From Alnus glutinosa (taxonomy: Eukaryota; Streptophyta; Magnoliopsida; Fagales; Betulaceae), in contig NC_084888.1 in NCBI RefSeq assembly GCF_958979055.1, positions 2,312,001 through 2,376,000 on the forward strand: DNA of 64,000 nucleotides, written 5' to 3'. Made by a program: the position numbers and the translations under genes. The notes beneath the pieces are model-generated. The model was not told the origin of the DNA, searched no databases, and saw nothing but the letters and a program-made list of their open reading frames with translations. This document shows, in pieces, positions 47,064-58,359 of this stretch. Position 1 is the first letter of the stretch. Each line of letters starts with the position of its first letter.

Positions 47064-48290
47064 GTCACCTAGGGGCAAAATTAGGATTAGAGGGACGAAA
47101 TTAAAAAAATAAATAAATAAAGGGATAAAAAATTGATTTTAAAAGAATTTAAGGGAATATGGAAAACGTTTTGAGAGTAGGTCCGCCGACCTTCCAGAAG
47201 TAATGATTGACTGATATTCCAATGAAGACCCTCACCCATCGACAAAAAAAGCGCCCTCAGCATCCATCAAATCGAGGGATCTTCCTGAAATTTTATCAAT
47301 ATTTTTTAATTGGTTTTAGAGAAAATGAAGAAAATAAAAAAGGAAAATTTCGGAACTTTGATATTAATTTTGTGTAGTAAAAAAAATTAACTAAATTTAG
47401 ATGTTGGAGATTTTTTTAACTAACTAATCTTACGAAGAAAAGGAAAAAAAAAAATAGTAATTAAAAACTTGATCTTTGCTTTATATATTCTTTCGTTTCC
47501 TTTGGAGACCAAGCAGAGGATTGAATTTTTTATTTTTATTTTTTATAATTATGTGCATTTGTGACTGACTGATATTATTTTCTTTTTATTTTTTTCACAT
47601 GAAAAAGTCGATAATGTATATTTTTATATGTGCTCTGAGTTATATTACAATTTTTAGATATGGATAGTAATATATACATAAAACCATGTTTTTTTATAAG
47701 AACTAGAAAAATTTGTCATAAATTTAATTATTTGAAAATAAAATATTGAAATTTTATTTTAGAATTATATCCACATCCATAAACATCTTAGTTTCATCCC
47801 TACAAGTAATTAGTAGTTATTATATGAATAGGATATGATTATTTGATCGAAAAAAAAGTATTAAAAACGCAAACAAGAGTGAATCAATCCACAACCAAAA
47901 CGTGCCATCACAATAAATATGATTAGGAAATTATTGAAAAAGTTTGGTGGCCCGGGATTAGGTAGAAGTTTACTAATTCCCGTTCCTCAATGAAATTGTC
48001 GTAAGAATTAAGTAGATAATTTACTATTTTATTCCAATATATGGAAAACGGCACCCGCGCGCCCGGGGAATTGGAATTCCACTCTCCCCCGGTATGAGTT
48101 GAAAATTCTACAGCGTGCCCCAAACACGCCAGAATTGAATTCCATGCCCCCACCGAAAAAGTCTAGGAAAAGCACAAGTCAACTCCCATAAGAACTTCCT
48201 TCTCCGTCGGACTTCCCTTCCGCGTTAGTGCAAACGGCAGAACAGAAACCACGTACGTGTTTCTGTCTCCCTTCTCTCAAGCTTCCTTTC
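47064..48290. other. Upstream region of the C2-domain gene, gene-free
   Basis: Mostly AT-rich. A GC-rich patch lies at 48045-48150 (GCACCCGCGCGCCCGGGG). No gene is supported. The proximal part is presumably regulatory for the gene at 48502. Confidence 0.5.
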
Positions 48291-48303
48291 CTAGCATAAA
48301 TTC

Positions 48304-48402
48304 ACTCCTATATAAAATTCATTCCGATCTCAGTTTCCTCCAAACCTTTGGACTCCTATAAAATTCATTCCGATCTCAGTTTCCGATCCTCCAAACCTTT
48401 GG
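48304..48402 (+). promoter_or_regulatory. Duplicated core promoter of the C2-domain gene
   Basis: A ~48-bp block (48304-48351) is repeated directly at 48352-48402. Each copy has a TATA-type motif (TATATAAA at 48309-48316; TATAAAA at 48357-48363) followed by ATTCATTCCGATCTCAGTTTC. The second copy has a short internal GATCC insertion. The ATG is 100-190 bp downstream. Confidence 0.75.
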
Positions 48403-48501
48403 AATCGCAAAACCCAGGAACACGTACAAGATTCTAATCTTCATACGCACGTACGCCTACAAGAACACGCATTCGCGATTGGCAGCTGTTGTACGTTCGA
48501 C

Positions 48502-49008
48502 ATGGAAAGCACGTCACGCACCCTTGAAGTCACGGTGATATCCGGGGAAAATCTACGAACCGACAGGAAACCGGTCAAGAAGAATGCCTTCGTTGTGATC
48601 CGAACAGACTCCAACAGCGTTTGCACGACAAAGATGGACGCGGACGGCGGGAGCTATCCTTCGTGGAATGAAAAACTCGCGTTGGACGTGCCAATGCATG
48701 CACGGTTTATCACGGTGGAGGTACAATGCAAGACCTCTATGGGGAACAAAACTGTTGGGGTGGCAAGAGTTCCGGTCTCGGATTTTATCGGCGAGTATGT
48801 TCCTCAGAGTTATTTGCACTTTTTGAGTTACAGACTGAGAGATTATAAGGGCGAGAAGAACGGGATTATCAACATTTCAGTAAGAGCTAAGGTCCCGGAA
48901 TACGCATCCTGTTCGGGAACAGGGATGGGAGTGCCACTGGGGGGGAATAATTTTGCTGGGGTTGTCACTGGGATTCCAGTTTGGTGTACCAATCCGGGAA
49001 AATTTTAA
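48502..49008 (+). CDS. C2-domain protein, BAP1/BAP2-like (BON1-associated)
   Basis: Single-exon gene of 168 residues. A C2 domain fills residues ~6-120: it starts SRTLEVTVISGENL, includes KKNAFVVIRTDS and WNEKLALDVP, and ends at NISVRAKVP. Such small C2 proteins in Arabidopsis (BAP1, BAP2) bind membranes and the copine BON1 and restrain defence-related cell death. Assignment to this group rests on the N-terminal pattern and size. BAP1/BAP2 are somewhat longer (about 190-210), the difference being in the variable glycine-rich tail (here GMGVPLGGNNF). The start fits the first ATG after the duplicated TATA block. It looks intact. Confidence 0.85.
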   Translation: MESTSRTLEVTVISGENLRTDRKPVKKNAFVVIRTDSNSVCTTKMDADGGSYPSWNEKLALDVPMHARFITVEVQCKTSMGNKTVGVARVPVSDFIGEYVPQSYLHFLSYRLRDYKGEKNGIINISVRAKVPEYASCSGTGMGVPLGGNNFAGVVTGIPVWCTNPGKF

Positions 49009-49947
49009 AGGATTTCTTACCAAAATGGAAGAAAACTGACAGGAATTTCAATATATTCAATCTATATATAAAATTGTCATATGTGATTTGAACACTTACA
49101 ATCACGTATTCCTTATAATCCTATGTCTTTTGTTGTTTGTGTTATAACCAAGTTTTAAGGAGAATATGTTTGAAAATTGAAAATAAATAATATCATGATC
49201 AAAGATTCAAAAGGCTGTTTCCGGCAGCCGGAGCCAAATTTTTTCTCCAATGGAAACAATCACTACAGCTTATTAATTTATAATGCGTTTGGAATTGCGA
49301 TTTTGTAAATAAAAAATGAAACTAAATTGCAGAAAATAAAATAGATTGTTTAGAATTGTGTTTTTAAAAATTTACAATTTGAAAACATAGAAAAATCTAT
49401 ATTTTCAAATTGTGGGCAATTGTGTGCTTTTTTGAAAATGTATAATTTTCAAGATTAAAATGCGATTTTAATAGTCAAATTGTAACGTTGTCAAACACTT
49501 AACTGTATTTTCAAATCGTACATTTTGAATGTATTATTTTTAAATTGTAAATCCAAACAGATCTTATAATATATATCAATGAATTACGCGACGTTGTTAA
49601 AGATTTTAAATATATAATATTGGCTGGCAATATTATGAGATTCTGTATTGAATTGTACGTAGGAACTAAATCCCTCCCAAGTCATTAATTTCGACATGTC
49701 GTCGCTATCATAATAATATACCAAACCTGAAACTTACAATATAATATCCATAGTCGGTGCCACCTTCCAACCATGTGGTGCAGGCTGCAGCCACGGCCCA
49801 CGGAGCAGGTGGTTCCAAATTAAAGCCTGTTAGGTAGCAGACAATGCAGACAAAATGGTGAGCTTTTGCTTGTGGTAGTTAGGCAGGTGGCATCTTGCCA
49901 CATGCAAGAGGTTGCTTGCATAAGTTTCACTTTTCATATTTAATTAT
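49009..49947. other. Spacer with Tourist-like MITE fragment
   Basis: About 49282-49572 is a decayed AAATTGCGATTT-type element (AATGCGTTTGGAATTGCGAT...AAATCCAAACAGATCTTAT) similar to 57027-57341. No gene is supported in the rest. Confidence 0.55.
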
Positions 49948-50159
49948 GGGGAAACTTCACAAAAGGGTACTCAATTATAGCGATTTTTCACTTAAGGGTA
50001 TTAATGTAGCAAAACGTTCAATCGAGTGTAAAAATTTATCAAAACCGTTCAATGTAGGGTATTCCGTCACCCTCCGTTCTAAATCGATGACGGAAATGAA
50101 GTCACTTGACTTCCACGTGATTTTTAATGGCGTTTTTCCTGTTATGCCACTTAAGTGGA

Positions 50160-50578
50160 GTCACGTGACTTCCACCGTCGACTTCTTCTCCTCCTCCGAT
50201 GACTCTGACGACACAGACTCGCCGCTGGACTTTGCAACCATCTTCGCCTCCCAACGCTTTCTTCTCCTCCCCCGGCCGCTCCAACTCCATTTTCGAGTCC
50301 CCGAACACTAAGCAAGAAGATCCTGACAACACATTAGTCATCACCGGAAGCGTCAAAGTGCCCAAGTACTCACTGGATCCTTACATTGATTTCCAGCGCT
50401 CAATGCAAGAAATGGTTGAAGCAAGAAATCCAATGGACGTGACAAGTGAATGGGAGTATCTGAATGAGCTTCTCTTATGTTATCTAACCTTAAATCCCAA
50501 ACACACCCACAAGTATATCATTCGCGCTTTCTCCGACCTTGTCATCTGCATTTTGTCGGCGTCCCCATCGTCATCGGG
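50160..50578 (+). pseudogene. Captured OVATE family protein (OFP) fragment inside the Pack-MULE
   Basis: The N-terminal part reads SPLDFATIFASQRF in one frame. After a one-base frame change in the run following CAACGCTTTCTTC it continues as FFSSPGRSNSIFESP. The OVATE domain then runs VPKYSLDPYIDFQRSMQEMV ... WEYLNELLLCYLTLNPKHTH ... IIRAFSDLVICIL. OFPs are plant transcriptional co-repressors that shape organs; the domain binds TRM and homeodomain proteins. The domain is close to full length, but the protein lacks a normal start and has the frame change, so it is a captured pseudogene fragment. The open frame continues to 50708 without resemblance to OFPs. A long frame from upstream of the TIR reads through the TIR into the OFP part. 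Confidence 0.85.
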
Positions 50579-51969
50579 AGCCCAACTAAAAATTAATGTG
50601 TTAATCTTTTCTTTTTTCTTCTTGGGCGCTCCTTGGCTGATTTTCAATGGAAAAAATAAAGGTGCCTCAGCAGACAAAAGAAAGAAAAGGACGATGATAA
50701 AGACGTAAAGTGGTGACAAAGCAAAGTTTGTTCATTGTCCTCGTTTTTGTTGTGGTCCTGCAACATTTTGGTGGCAACATGCATGCATGTTGGGTTGTTT
50801 TTGCACACATAATCATCAACTCACTGAATGTGGGAGAAGACCATAATTTTAGTAGATATAGCTTCAATTAGGGAGTTCTTATACTTTACAGTCACTGATA
50901 GGCCATGTTCTACAGGAAAGCTCAATCTTAAGTTCGTGGCATGACTATGGTTATCCTCCTCTGTTTTAGGCTCGATAAACAGAGCATAACAGAGCCACAT
51001 CTCATGCCTTGAGAAATCAAATTTATTAATAAGACCAAAATTTATAATGGGCAGGGGCACTATGAGCAAGCTATCCGAAAAAACTGGTTCTTTTTTTTCG
51101 ATTTCGCAGCCATGGATTTTTTAGTTTTCGCCATCAGTTACTGGTCGAGCCACTGGAATGGACTGAATAATGGAAGAAACTTTGAAGATGATCGATTTTG
51201 CAAAAAAATAAAATGATAATTTTGAAATTTCTAAACATTGTAAGGATTTGAAACAAATATCAAAACTAGTAGAAAATTCTTAACGTGATTATGCGGTTTA
51301 GAGCTACAGCTACAGCCACATCAATCAATCCAAACGTACTCACGCTCCTTTGTTAACATTTCTGAACAAAGCTATACGCCATCATTTTTTTTTGCTTCTC
51401 AAAACGTACTCATGCTCCTTTGTTACTCTTGAAGGCAAACAGTTCATCCATCTCAACAGCTCATGAATATATAATTGGACCATAAATTAGCCAATCTGAA
51501 TCAAATAATTACGAAAGTTTCCATATTGTATAGTTTGAAATAAAACAAGAATGACCCAGTATTCAGTTTGACAAAACAACATAATAAAGATGCACAAACC
51601 CTGAATCAATCAAAATATAAAGCATCCTTCATTTAAAATTTGAACCAAACTATTCAGCAACTTAATTATTAGCTGTATTGAATGGTGTATGTGAGAAGTC
51701 TCACTTGTTAGTTGATTGAAGAAAAGGTTGTCGAGGACAACAACCAATAATGTTAGCCAAAATGGGAAAATCCAATCCTCAGAGGTCAGGAAACTCATAG
51801 GGATTGAAGCAGGCATCACCCTTCCGTGTAGAGGTATAGTACTACTTGTCTTTTGACCCACAGGTTCAAAACCCAACCACAACCACAGTACAGAAAATCT
51901 AATAATGTCTGGCTTGCCCAACCAAATATTTAATTGCCATTTTCACGTGGTTTTGTTGTTTTTCGATCT

Positions 51970-52380
<411 letters not shown>

Positions 52381-52716
52381 TTCTTAAGGGGCATAATAGG
52401 AAAAACGCCATTAAAAATCACGTGGAAGTCACATGACTCCACTTCCGTCATCGATTTAGAACGGAGGGTGACGGAATACCCTACATTGAACGGTTTTGAT
52501 AAATTCATATACTCGATTGAACGTTTTGCTACATTAGTACCCTTAAGTGAAAAAGCGCTATAGTTGAGTACCCTTTTGTGAAGTTTTCCCTTTAATTATT
52601 GTTAAAGTATATTTAACAAAGTGTTTTTTTACTTATCAAAAAATTTATTGTTAAAGTATTAATTAAATGTTTAAAATTATCTCTTGTTATTTGTTTAAGC
52701 TTTTAAGATAAATGAT

Positions 52717-52913
52717 GATTTAAAATGAATGAAATCACTCCTTAAATTATGCTATATTATCAAATCACTCCCTCCATACATTTGTCATTAGGGTTTTTAA
52801 TTAAAATTGTGGCAAGTACCTATAAGACCATGTTAGACCCAATAAAATAGTTCAACGTGTACATAAGTGTTACCTCGGCTTGACACATGGCATAAATACT
52901 TCAAAAAATTAAG

Positions 52914-52947
<34 letters not shown>

Positions 52948-53850
52948 AAGAGGAAGGAGAGGGGTGGATGGCCATCCCACCACCCCACAAAAGGTATGAG
53001 TGGGTCATGACCCATGCCAACCTCTGTTAGTGGGCATGGATCTTACTGGCGAAGGGGGTGATCGATGGGACGGCAGCATGGGCACCCCAACAATGGAGTG
53101 GCAACCCCCTTCCTTGCGCGGGGGGGGGTTAGCGCACTTTTTTGTTTTTTTGTTTTTTTTTAGATTTTAATTTTGTTAATAAAATAAAAAAGATTATTTT
53201 TTAATTAAGGCTTCAAAATTGCTAGCATAATGTCACATCAATAATTTTTAATAATTTTGGACAAAATGAATGAAGTGTAAAGTAAAATTCAAAAAATTTA
53301 AAGAGTAAACATTTGGGTTTAATAGAACACCCGAACACCCTTATTGTACAGTATTTCAACCGTGCTTGTATTGATCGATATTAATTTATGGCTTTTACAC
53401 TATATTAGGTTAACTACAACTCTACCTCTTTACATTGAAGCATATCTATATCTTATACATTTGAATCTATATCTTTATCTCTCTATCTTTGCATGTTGTT
53501 ATATTGAAGTCTAACTCTATTATAACTCCATCTTATCTCTCTATCACTAGAGTACTGTATAGGATGATTATCCCTATACTCATGTATAGAATGTGAGTCT
53601 TTAGATGATAAGTCATGTGCATTAATAGGGTTTAAAAACTCATAAAGTTATTTGAAATGACGCGATTACTCAATGAGTGCATTTATATTTACCCGTTATC
53701 TTATTGAGTACAGGGTGGTCTTATGCCTATATGCCACAATTTTAGTTAAAAATCCTAACAAAGGTAGAAAGGGAGCGATTTGATAATAAAGCGTATCTTA
53801 ATGAGAGATTTGATCAATTTTAAACCCTCGAGAGTGATTTTATAAAATGT
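52717..53850. mobile_element. TIR element with GC-rich core
   Basis: Left arm (TTATCAAATCACTCCCT, TTAATTAAAATTGTGGCA, CTATAAGACC) recurs inverted at the right (GGTCTTATGCCTATATGCC...GGGAGCGATTTGATAATAAA). The core at 52960-53125 is rich in GGTGG/CACCCC units and precedes a G-run. Ends approximate, about 1.1 kb, no coding. Confidence 0.65.
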
Positions 53851-54528
53851 TAAACCCCAAAAACTTCTAAAAGATGTTTCCATTGAATTTATGAATTCAT
53901 TATGTTAATAGATATATTTAGAGGATTTGTAAAAATGATCAAGTGAATTGGTTACCAATGAATTGAGAAATATAAGGATTTAAATGTTTGGTAAAATTGG
54001 AAAATAATATGTATTTTATTTTTTGAGGTTTTGATAATGTATAATATTTGTGTTTAGGAGCAAATAAGAACAATTGAGGCGTGGTGAAATTCTTTGTTAT
54101 TGGTGCATTGACGCGGGGTAAGTATAATTTATTAGTCAAATTTTCTTTTCTTTTTATTTAATTTCTTGATGGCAAAAAAAGATTTTCAGCATGAATTTCA
54201 ATGGAAAAGCCTATGGCAATTGGCACCCATGGAAAAGGTCTGATTATTAGGATCATACTTTTCATGCATGTACTTGGAGTTCGATCAATTTATTTATTTA
54301 TTTATTTATTTTTTTCTATAGACTACAAATGGGACGGGAAAGGAACAAAATTTACAAAAATAAACATAAAAAAAAGGTTGGACGATCCAATAATAAGCAC
54401 CTAAATAACCTACTCAAATCAAGTAAACATAAATTAAGTAGAAAAGAAGAAGTAGTCAGTCAGTTGGAATTCCATCAATTATCATTGAAGTTTGATACAC
54501 AACACGAAACCCATTAGTTAATCTTTGC
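53851..54528. other. Gene-free AT-rich spacer
   Basis: No supported gene. A TTTA tandem run lies at 54286-54310. Confidence 0.5.
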
Positions 54529-54990
54529 ATAATGCTTGTATCAAAGATTTGTTGGAAAAGAAAAAAAGGTACAAGTAATAAGATGAATGCATAAATTTAA
54601 TGTTTAAAGGAGTTTTCAAAAGAGTATATTAAAAAGATAAGCTAGGTGTTAACAAAAGGTACTGGTAGTCTAGTGGTTGAACTGTATCCTTCCACGGTGC
54701 AGAACCCGGGTTCGAAGAGCAGTGACGATTTCTGCACTACGGTTGATGGTTGGGTCCATCACAATTGTCTGATCAATTTGACGAAAATACGTGCATCTGA
54801 GCTCTTTCTTTTTGCGTTTCTTTGGGCTATTGTTATTAATGGCGGTCTTAATTAATTAGGTGTTGTATTTATTTTTGGAAGCTTTTCTTTTTCTTTTTCT
54901 TTTTTTTTATGTAATTTTTTAATTTTAGGGAAACTACGCACTCTTCTCAAATCTCAATCTATAACTCAATTTGCAATATTTTTCCAATCT
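54529..54990. repeat. Local duplication with tRNA-Gly-derived repeat, first copy
   Basis: Shares flanks with 55485-55900: TTGGAAAAGAAAAAA, TACAAGTAATAAGATGAATG and TTTAATGTTTAAAGGAGTTTT. At 54658-54725 it reads GGTACTGGTAGTCTAGTGGT...CCACGGTGCAGAACCCGGGT, close to nuclear tRNA-Gly(GCC) with intact A and B boxes but no pairing 3' acceptor half. A tRNA-unrelated body follows to about 54860. This fits a SINE with a tRNA-Gly head that was later duplicated together with its flanks. Confidence 0.7.
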
Positions 54991-55484
54991 TTCAATTTGG
55001 TAAATAAAAACATAAGCCAAAAAAAAAAAAAAAAAAAAACCCAAAATAATTTTTCGCTTTTTTATTTTTTATTTTTAATAGTATTTTTTTTTTTTTTTTT
55101 TTTTTTATCTTTTTGAAGGATTTTAGTGGAGGCAAAAAGAAGATATTACAACCTCAACGGTAGACCGGTATGGTACATGAAATTAACCTAATAACTCATA
55201 ACAACAACTAAAAGGAGGGTTGAATTATGTCTTGTATTGGAGTCACATAGGTTCCCACCCCATGTGCGTGTGTTGTGTAAAATATGTTGTGCAATGATCA
55301 ATTTTTTATTTTTAGACAAAAAGTGTAGGTTTGTAGGAAAAAATGGTTTTTTTTGAAAAAATCATTTTGTTCTTCGGGAAATAGCTATTTTAAGGCATAA
55401 TGTGCAACAAAACAAATAAATTATTATTCCATATGAATAACTATTTTATTACAAAAATCTATTCCGCATATTAATATGCCCTTT

Positions 55485-55900
55485 AATGTTTGCATCACAG
55501 ATTTATTGGAAAAGAAAAAACAAAAAAAAGACGTACAAGTAATAAGATGAATGCAAAATTCTGTAGGCAGATTTTAATGTTTAAAGGAGTTTTAAAGGGG
55601 TTATTAGCAACAGATAAGCGTGAACTTCACAAAAGGTACTAGTTGTCTAGTGGTAGATTAGTATCCTTCCACGGGACATACCCGAGTTCGAAGGGCGGTG
55701 ATGATTTTCTGCGCTTCTGTGATGGTTGGGTCCATCACCATCGTCTGATCTTACAGATTGAAAAACGCGATTCTGAGCTACTATTTTTTATTTATTATCT
55801 AATTAGGTGTTTATGTAACTTTTTTAATTTTAGGAAAACTGCTACATTTTCTTTTCAATCTATTATTCAATTTGTAATATTTTCCTAACTTTTAATTTAT
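55485..55900. repeat. Local duplication with tRNA-Gly-derived repeat, second copy
   Basis: The tRNA-Gly-like head is at 55635-55702 (GGTACTAGTTGTCTAGTGGT...). The body shares GGTTGGGTCCATCACCATCG and TCTGAGCT with the first copy. The shared flanks show that the whole ~0.4-kb block, not just the SINE, was duplicated. Confidence 0.7.
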
Positions 55901-56438
55901 TTATTTTTCCTACTCAATGCGGGGGGAAATGGAAAAATTGCAAGAAAATAAAAAACAAGCGCGACCGAGGCATCCTTAGAATAATTGAGAATAAGTCAAA
56001 TAAATGACCTGACTTGTTAAAGAAACTGAGCCTGCCAAACAAGGCGGTTAAAGTAGGCAAAGTTTTGTAAACGGAACAAATTGCGGACCAGCAAGAGACG
56101 AGAAAAGACATAATAGTGTCAAGACCCTTCAATTCTATTCGGATCCCAATGTAGGAGACGCAAACCAATCTACTATTTAGGTTGCAATATCCCCTTTTGC
56201 CCTCCAAAAAGATAAAAATGCCCATAAAAAAATAAAAAAATAAAATAAAAAAGACAACAAAAAATAGTTAGTTTTTTTCTTGATTATTTGTCTTTTTTTT
56301 TTTTTTTTTTGGGGGGGGGGGGGGGGGATTTTTAGGGTTATTTTTATTAATCTTTTTGAGGGATTTTAGGGGTGTTCTTGTCTTTTAAGGGGAGGCAAAA
56401 TTACGACATCGTTTAGACCAACAACAAAAGCGCATATA
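55901..56438. other. Gene-free spacer with homopolymers
   Basis: Contains T18 and G17 runs at about 56293-56327. No gene is supported. Confidence 0.55.
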
Positions 56439-56538
56439 ATTGTGGTTCCTAACCTTCTCTCTTGCCCCTTTTTCGTCTTTCTTTTTCACAGAAAAGAAAA
56501 TTTTGTGTATAAACATTTTAAGAAAGAAAAAAGAAAAG

Positions 56539-56870
56539 ATGGGTCTCAAGGGTTTCGTCGAAGGCAAGCATTGCTTCCATTGTTGCAGGCTGTTCCACTC
56601 ACTCTCTGGATTTCATCAAAGTCTGCATGCAACTCCAAGGCGAGAAAGTCCAAGCGCCCACCCCACAACCCCTCCACAATCCCCGCCAAGCTTTTGCCAC
56701 TGTAGGGACTACCACCACCATCCTCCACGTCCCGCCCCCATCGCTTCGTCTGGGGGACCCATCTTCGTCGGCGCGCGTATCGTCCAAACCGATGGCGTAG
56801 CCGCATTGTTCTCTGGCATCTCCGCCACCATGCTTCACTAGACACTATCCACCATGACGACAAGCTACTG
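56539..56870 (+). pseudogene. Mitochondrial dicarboxylate carrier/UCP-type pseudogene (5' fragment)
   Basis: Starts MGLKGFVEG, the typical start of plant dicarboxylate carriers (DIC/PUMP4-6, inner mitochondrial membrane). After a frameshift it continues in another frame as ASIASIVAGCSTHSLDFIKV and MQLQGEKVQAP, which is the first carrier helix and signature (family form PLDLIKVRMQLQGE). Near 56750 the original frame again resembles the family: GARIVQTDGVAALFSGISAT, then a stop replaces the usual Gln before TLY. The other ~220 residues are missing. The parent genes are intronless, so a truncated DNA copy or retrocopy are both possible. Confidence 0.8.
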
Positions 56871-57026
56871 TGAAGAAACGAAGGGAGAAGAAGACTATGG
56901 AGAGAGTTATTTCAGACTCTAAGAAAAATAAAGAAAACGAAAGACCCATTTATCAGAGAGAGAGAGAGAGCATTTGCACGCAAATTAACAAACATAGCAG
57001 GCATAGTATATGCGCTTTTACTGTTA

Positions 57027-57341
57027 GGGTTCGTTTGGGTTTGCGATTTCAAAAAATGCGATTTAAAATAACGATTTTAAAATGTGCGATTTGAAAAAAG
57101 TGATTTTTAAAAACGCAGTTAAGCGTTTGGCAAAATCGCAGTTTAGCCTTTAAAATCGCGAATTTACCTTTAAAATTCTACGTTTTCAAAAAAGCACCAT
57201 CTTATCTGCGATTTGAAAAAGCAGATTTTCTACGTTTTCAAATTGCAATTTTTAAAAACGTAGTTCCCAAACGATTTATGTTCTGCGATTTGGTTTAAAA
57301 TCGCACTTATTGTCTATGAAATCGCAATCCCAAACGCACCC
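57027..57341. mobile_element. Tourist-like MITE (PIF/Harbinger)
   Basis: Ends GGGTTCGTTTGGGTTTGCGA and TCGCAATCCCAAACGCACCC are inverted, flanked by TTA on both sides. Repeated AAATCGCA motifs inside. Decayed relatives lie at 20800-20930, 49282-49572 and from 63823 to the window end. Confidence 0.85.
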
Positions 57342-58359
57342 TTAGTCTAAAACTATGTTGATTTAGACTAACATCTATGCGGTAGACCTACTACATAGAA
57401 GTCGGATCCAATGGTAGATTGGTATAGTGCAGCACCCAATTGAAAGATTAAGGAGACATTGCAAAAGGGTAATTTACTTAGTGGAATAAATGTAGTTTCT
57501 CCTTAATTTTACTAAAAAACCCTACCTCTCCTGTATATCATGATTTTTTTTTTTTTTTTATTTTTTAATGCTTTTTGACAAGCAACAAACCTTGTTCCAG
57601 TGTCTTGAAATAAATGATCGTTTGTATCTCATACTCTTGTTCCAATTCAAATGTCTCTCTTTTTTCTTTTCTTTTTTTTCAAATCTCTTGAAACAAATGA
57701 TAGTTTCTTCCTCTGTTCCGCAAGAATAGTTCCCTTACAGAAAGCACAAATTTTATTTTGAATACAGAAAATCATTTCAAGACATAGCAAAAAGAAAATA
57801 TGAATTATTTTTATGAGACAAAAAGTAATACAAACCACGATACCTCTAACATAAATTAAGAATTATCTTAAAAGATAAATATATTTTGATCTTTTTCATT
57901 AATACTCATACAATTATAAAAACAAAACAGATAACTCAGAGGTAACTACAAACAAAAGGGCTTTGCTTCTCTCTTTTTCCAGCATTATAAGATTAAGTTC
58001 CATAATATTTAACATGAGAAATCAAAAAGAACTACTAATTTTACAATTATCGTGGAAACATACTAGAGTACTCTTTATGCATGATTTATAAAGCCCATAT
58101 ACATTAAATACATTAAAGAAGAGGATTAGGAAACAACAAGAAAAACATGATAAAACTTTGAATAGGACTCCTACAACATAGTTAGAAGGAAATTTCTATC
58201 CCTCTAAATATACATCTTACCATCAGAACTCCCCCCTGAAAGTCACTCAGAGCAAAGCATGGAAGGTCCAGGTTGCTGACAGCATGCCAAGTGAGCATGA
58301 GATACACAGATGCTAGAAAAGAGGCTCTAATCAGGTCTTGGTTGAGAAACTTTTATTTT
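57342..58359. other. Gene-free spacer and 3' flank of the RING gene
   Basis: AT-rich, no supported gene. The last ~200 bp before 58360 is likely the 3'UTR of the RING-H2 gene. Confidence 0.5.

Noticed and set aside
51610-51921. 103-residue minus-strand frame inside the Pack-MULE
   Set aside because: No recognisable family; kept only as part of unassigned internal Pack-MULE DNA.
54658-54725. Functional tRNA-Gly gene
   Set aside because: The 5' half and boxes match tRNA-Gly(GCC), but the 3' T-arm/acceptor half does not pair with the start; the copy at 55635 has the same defect.
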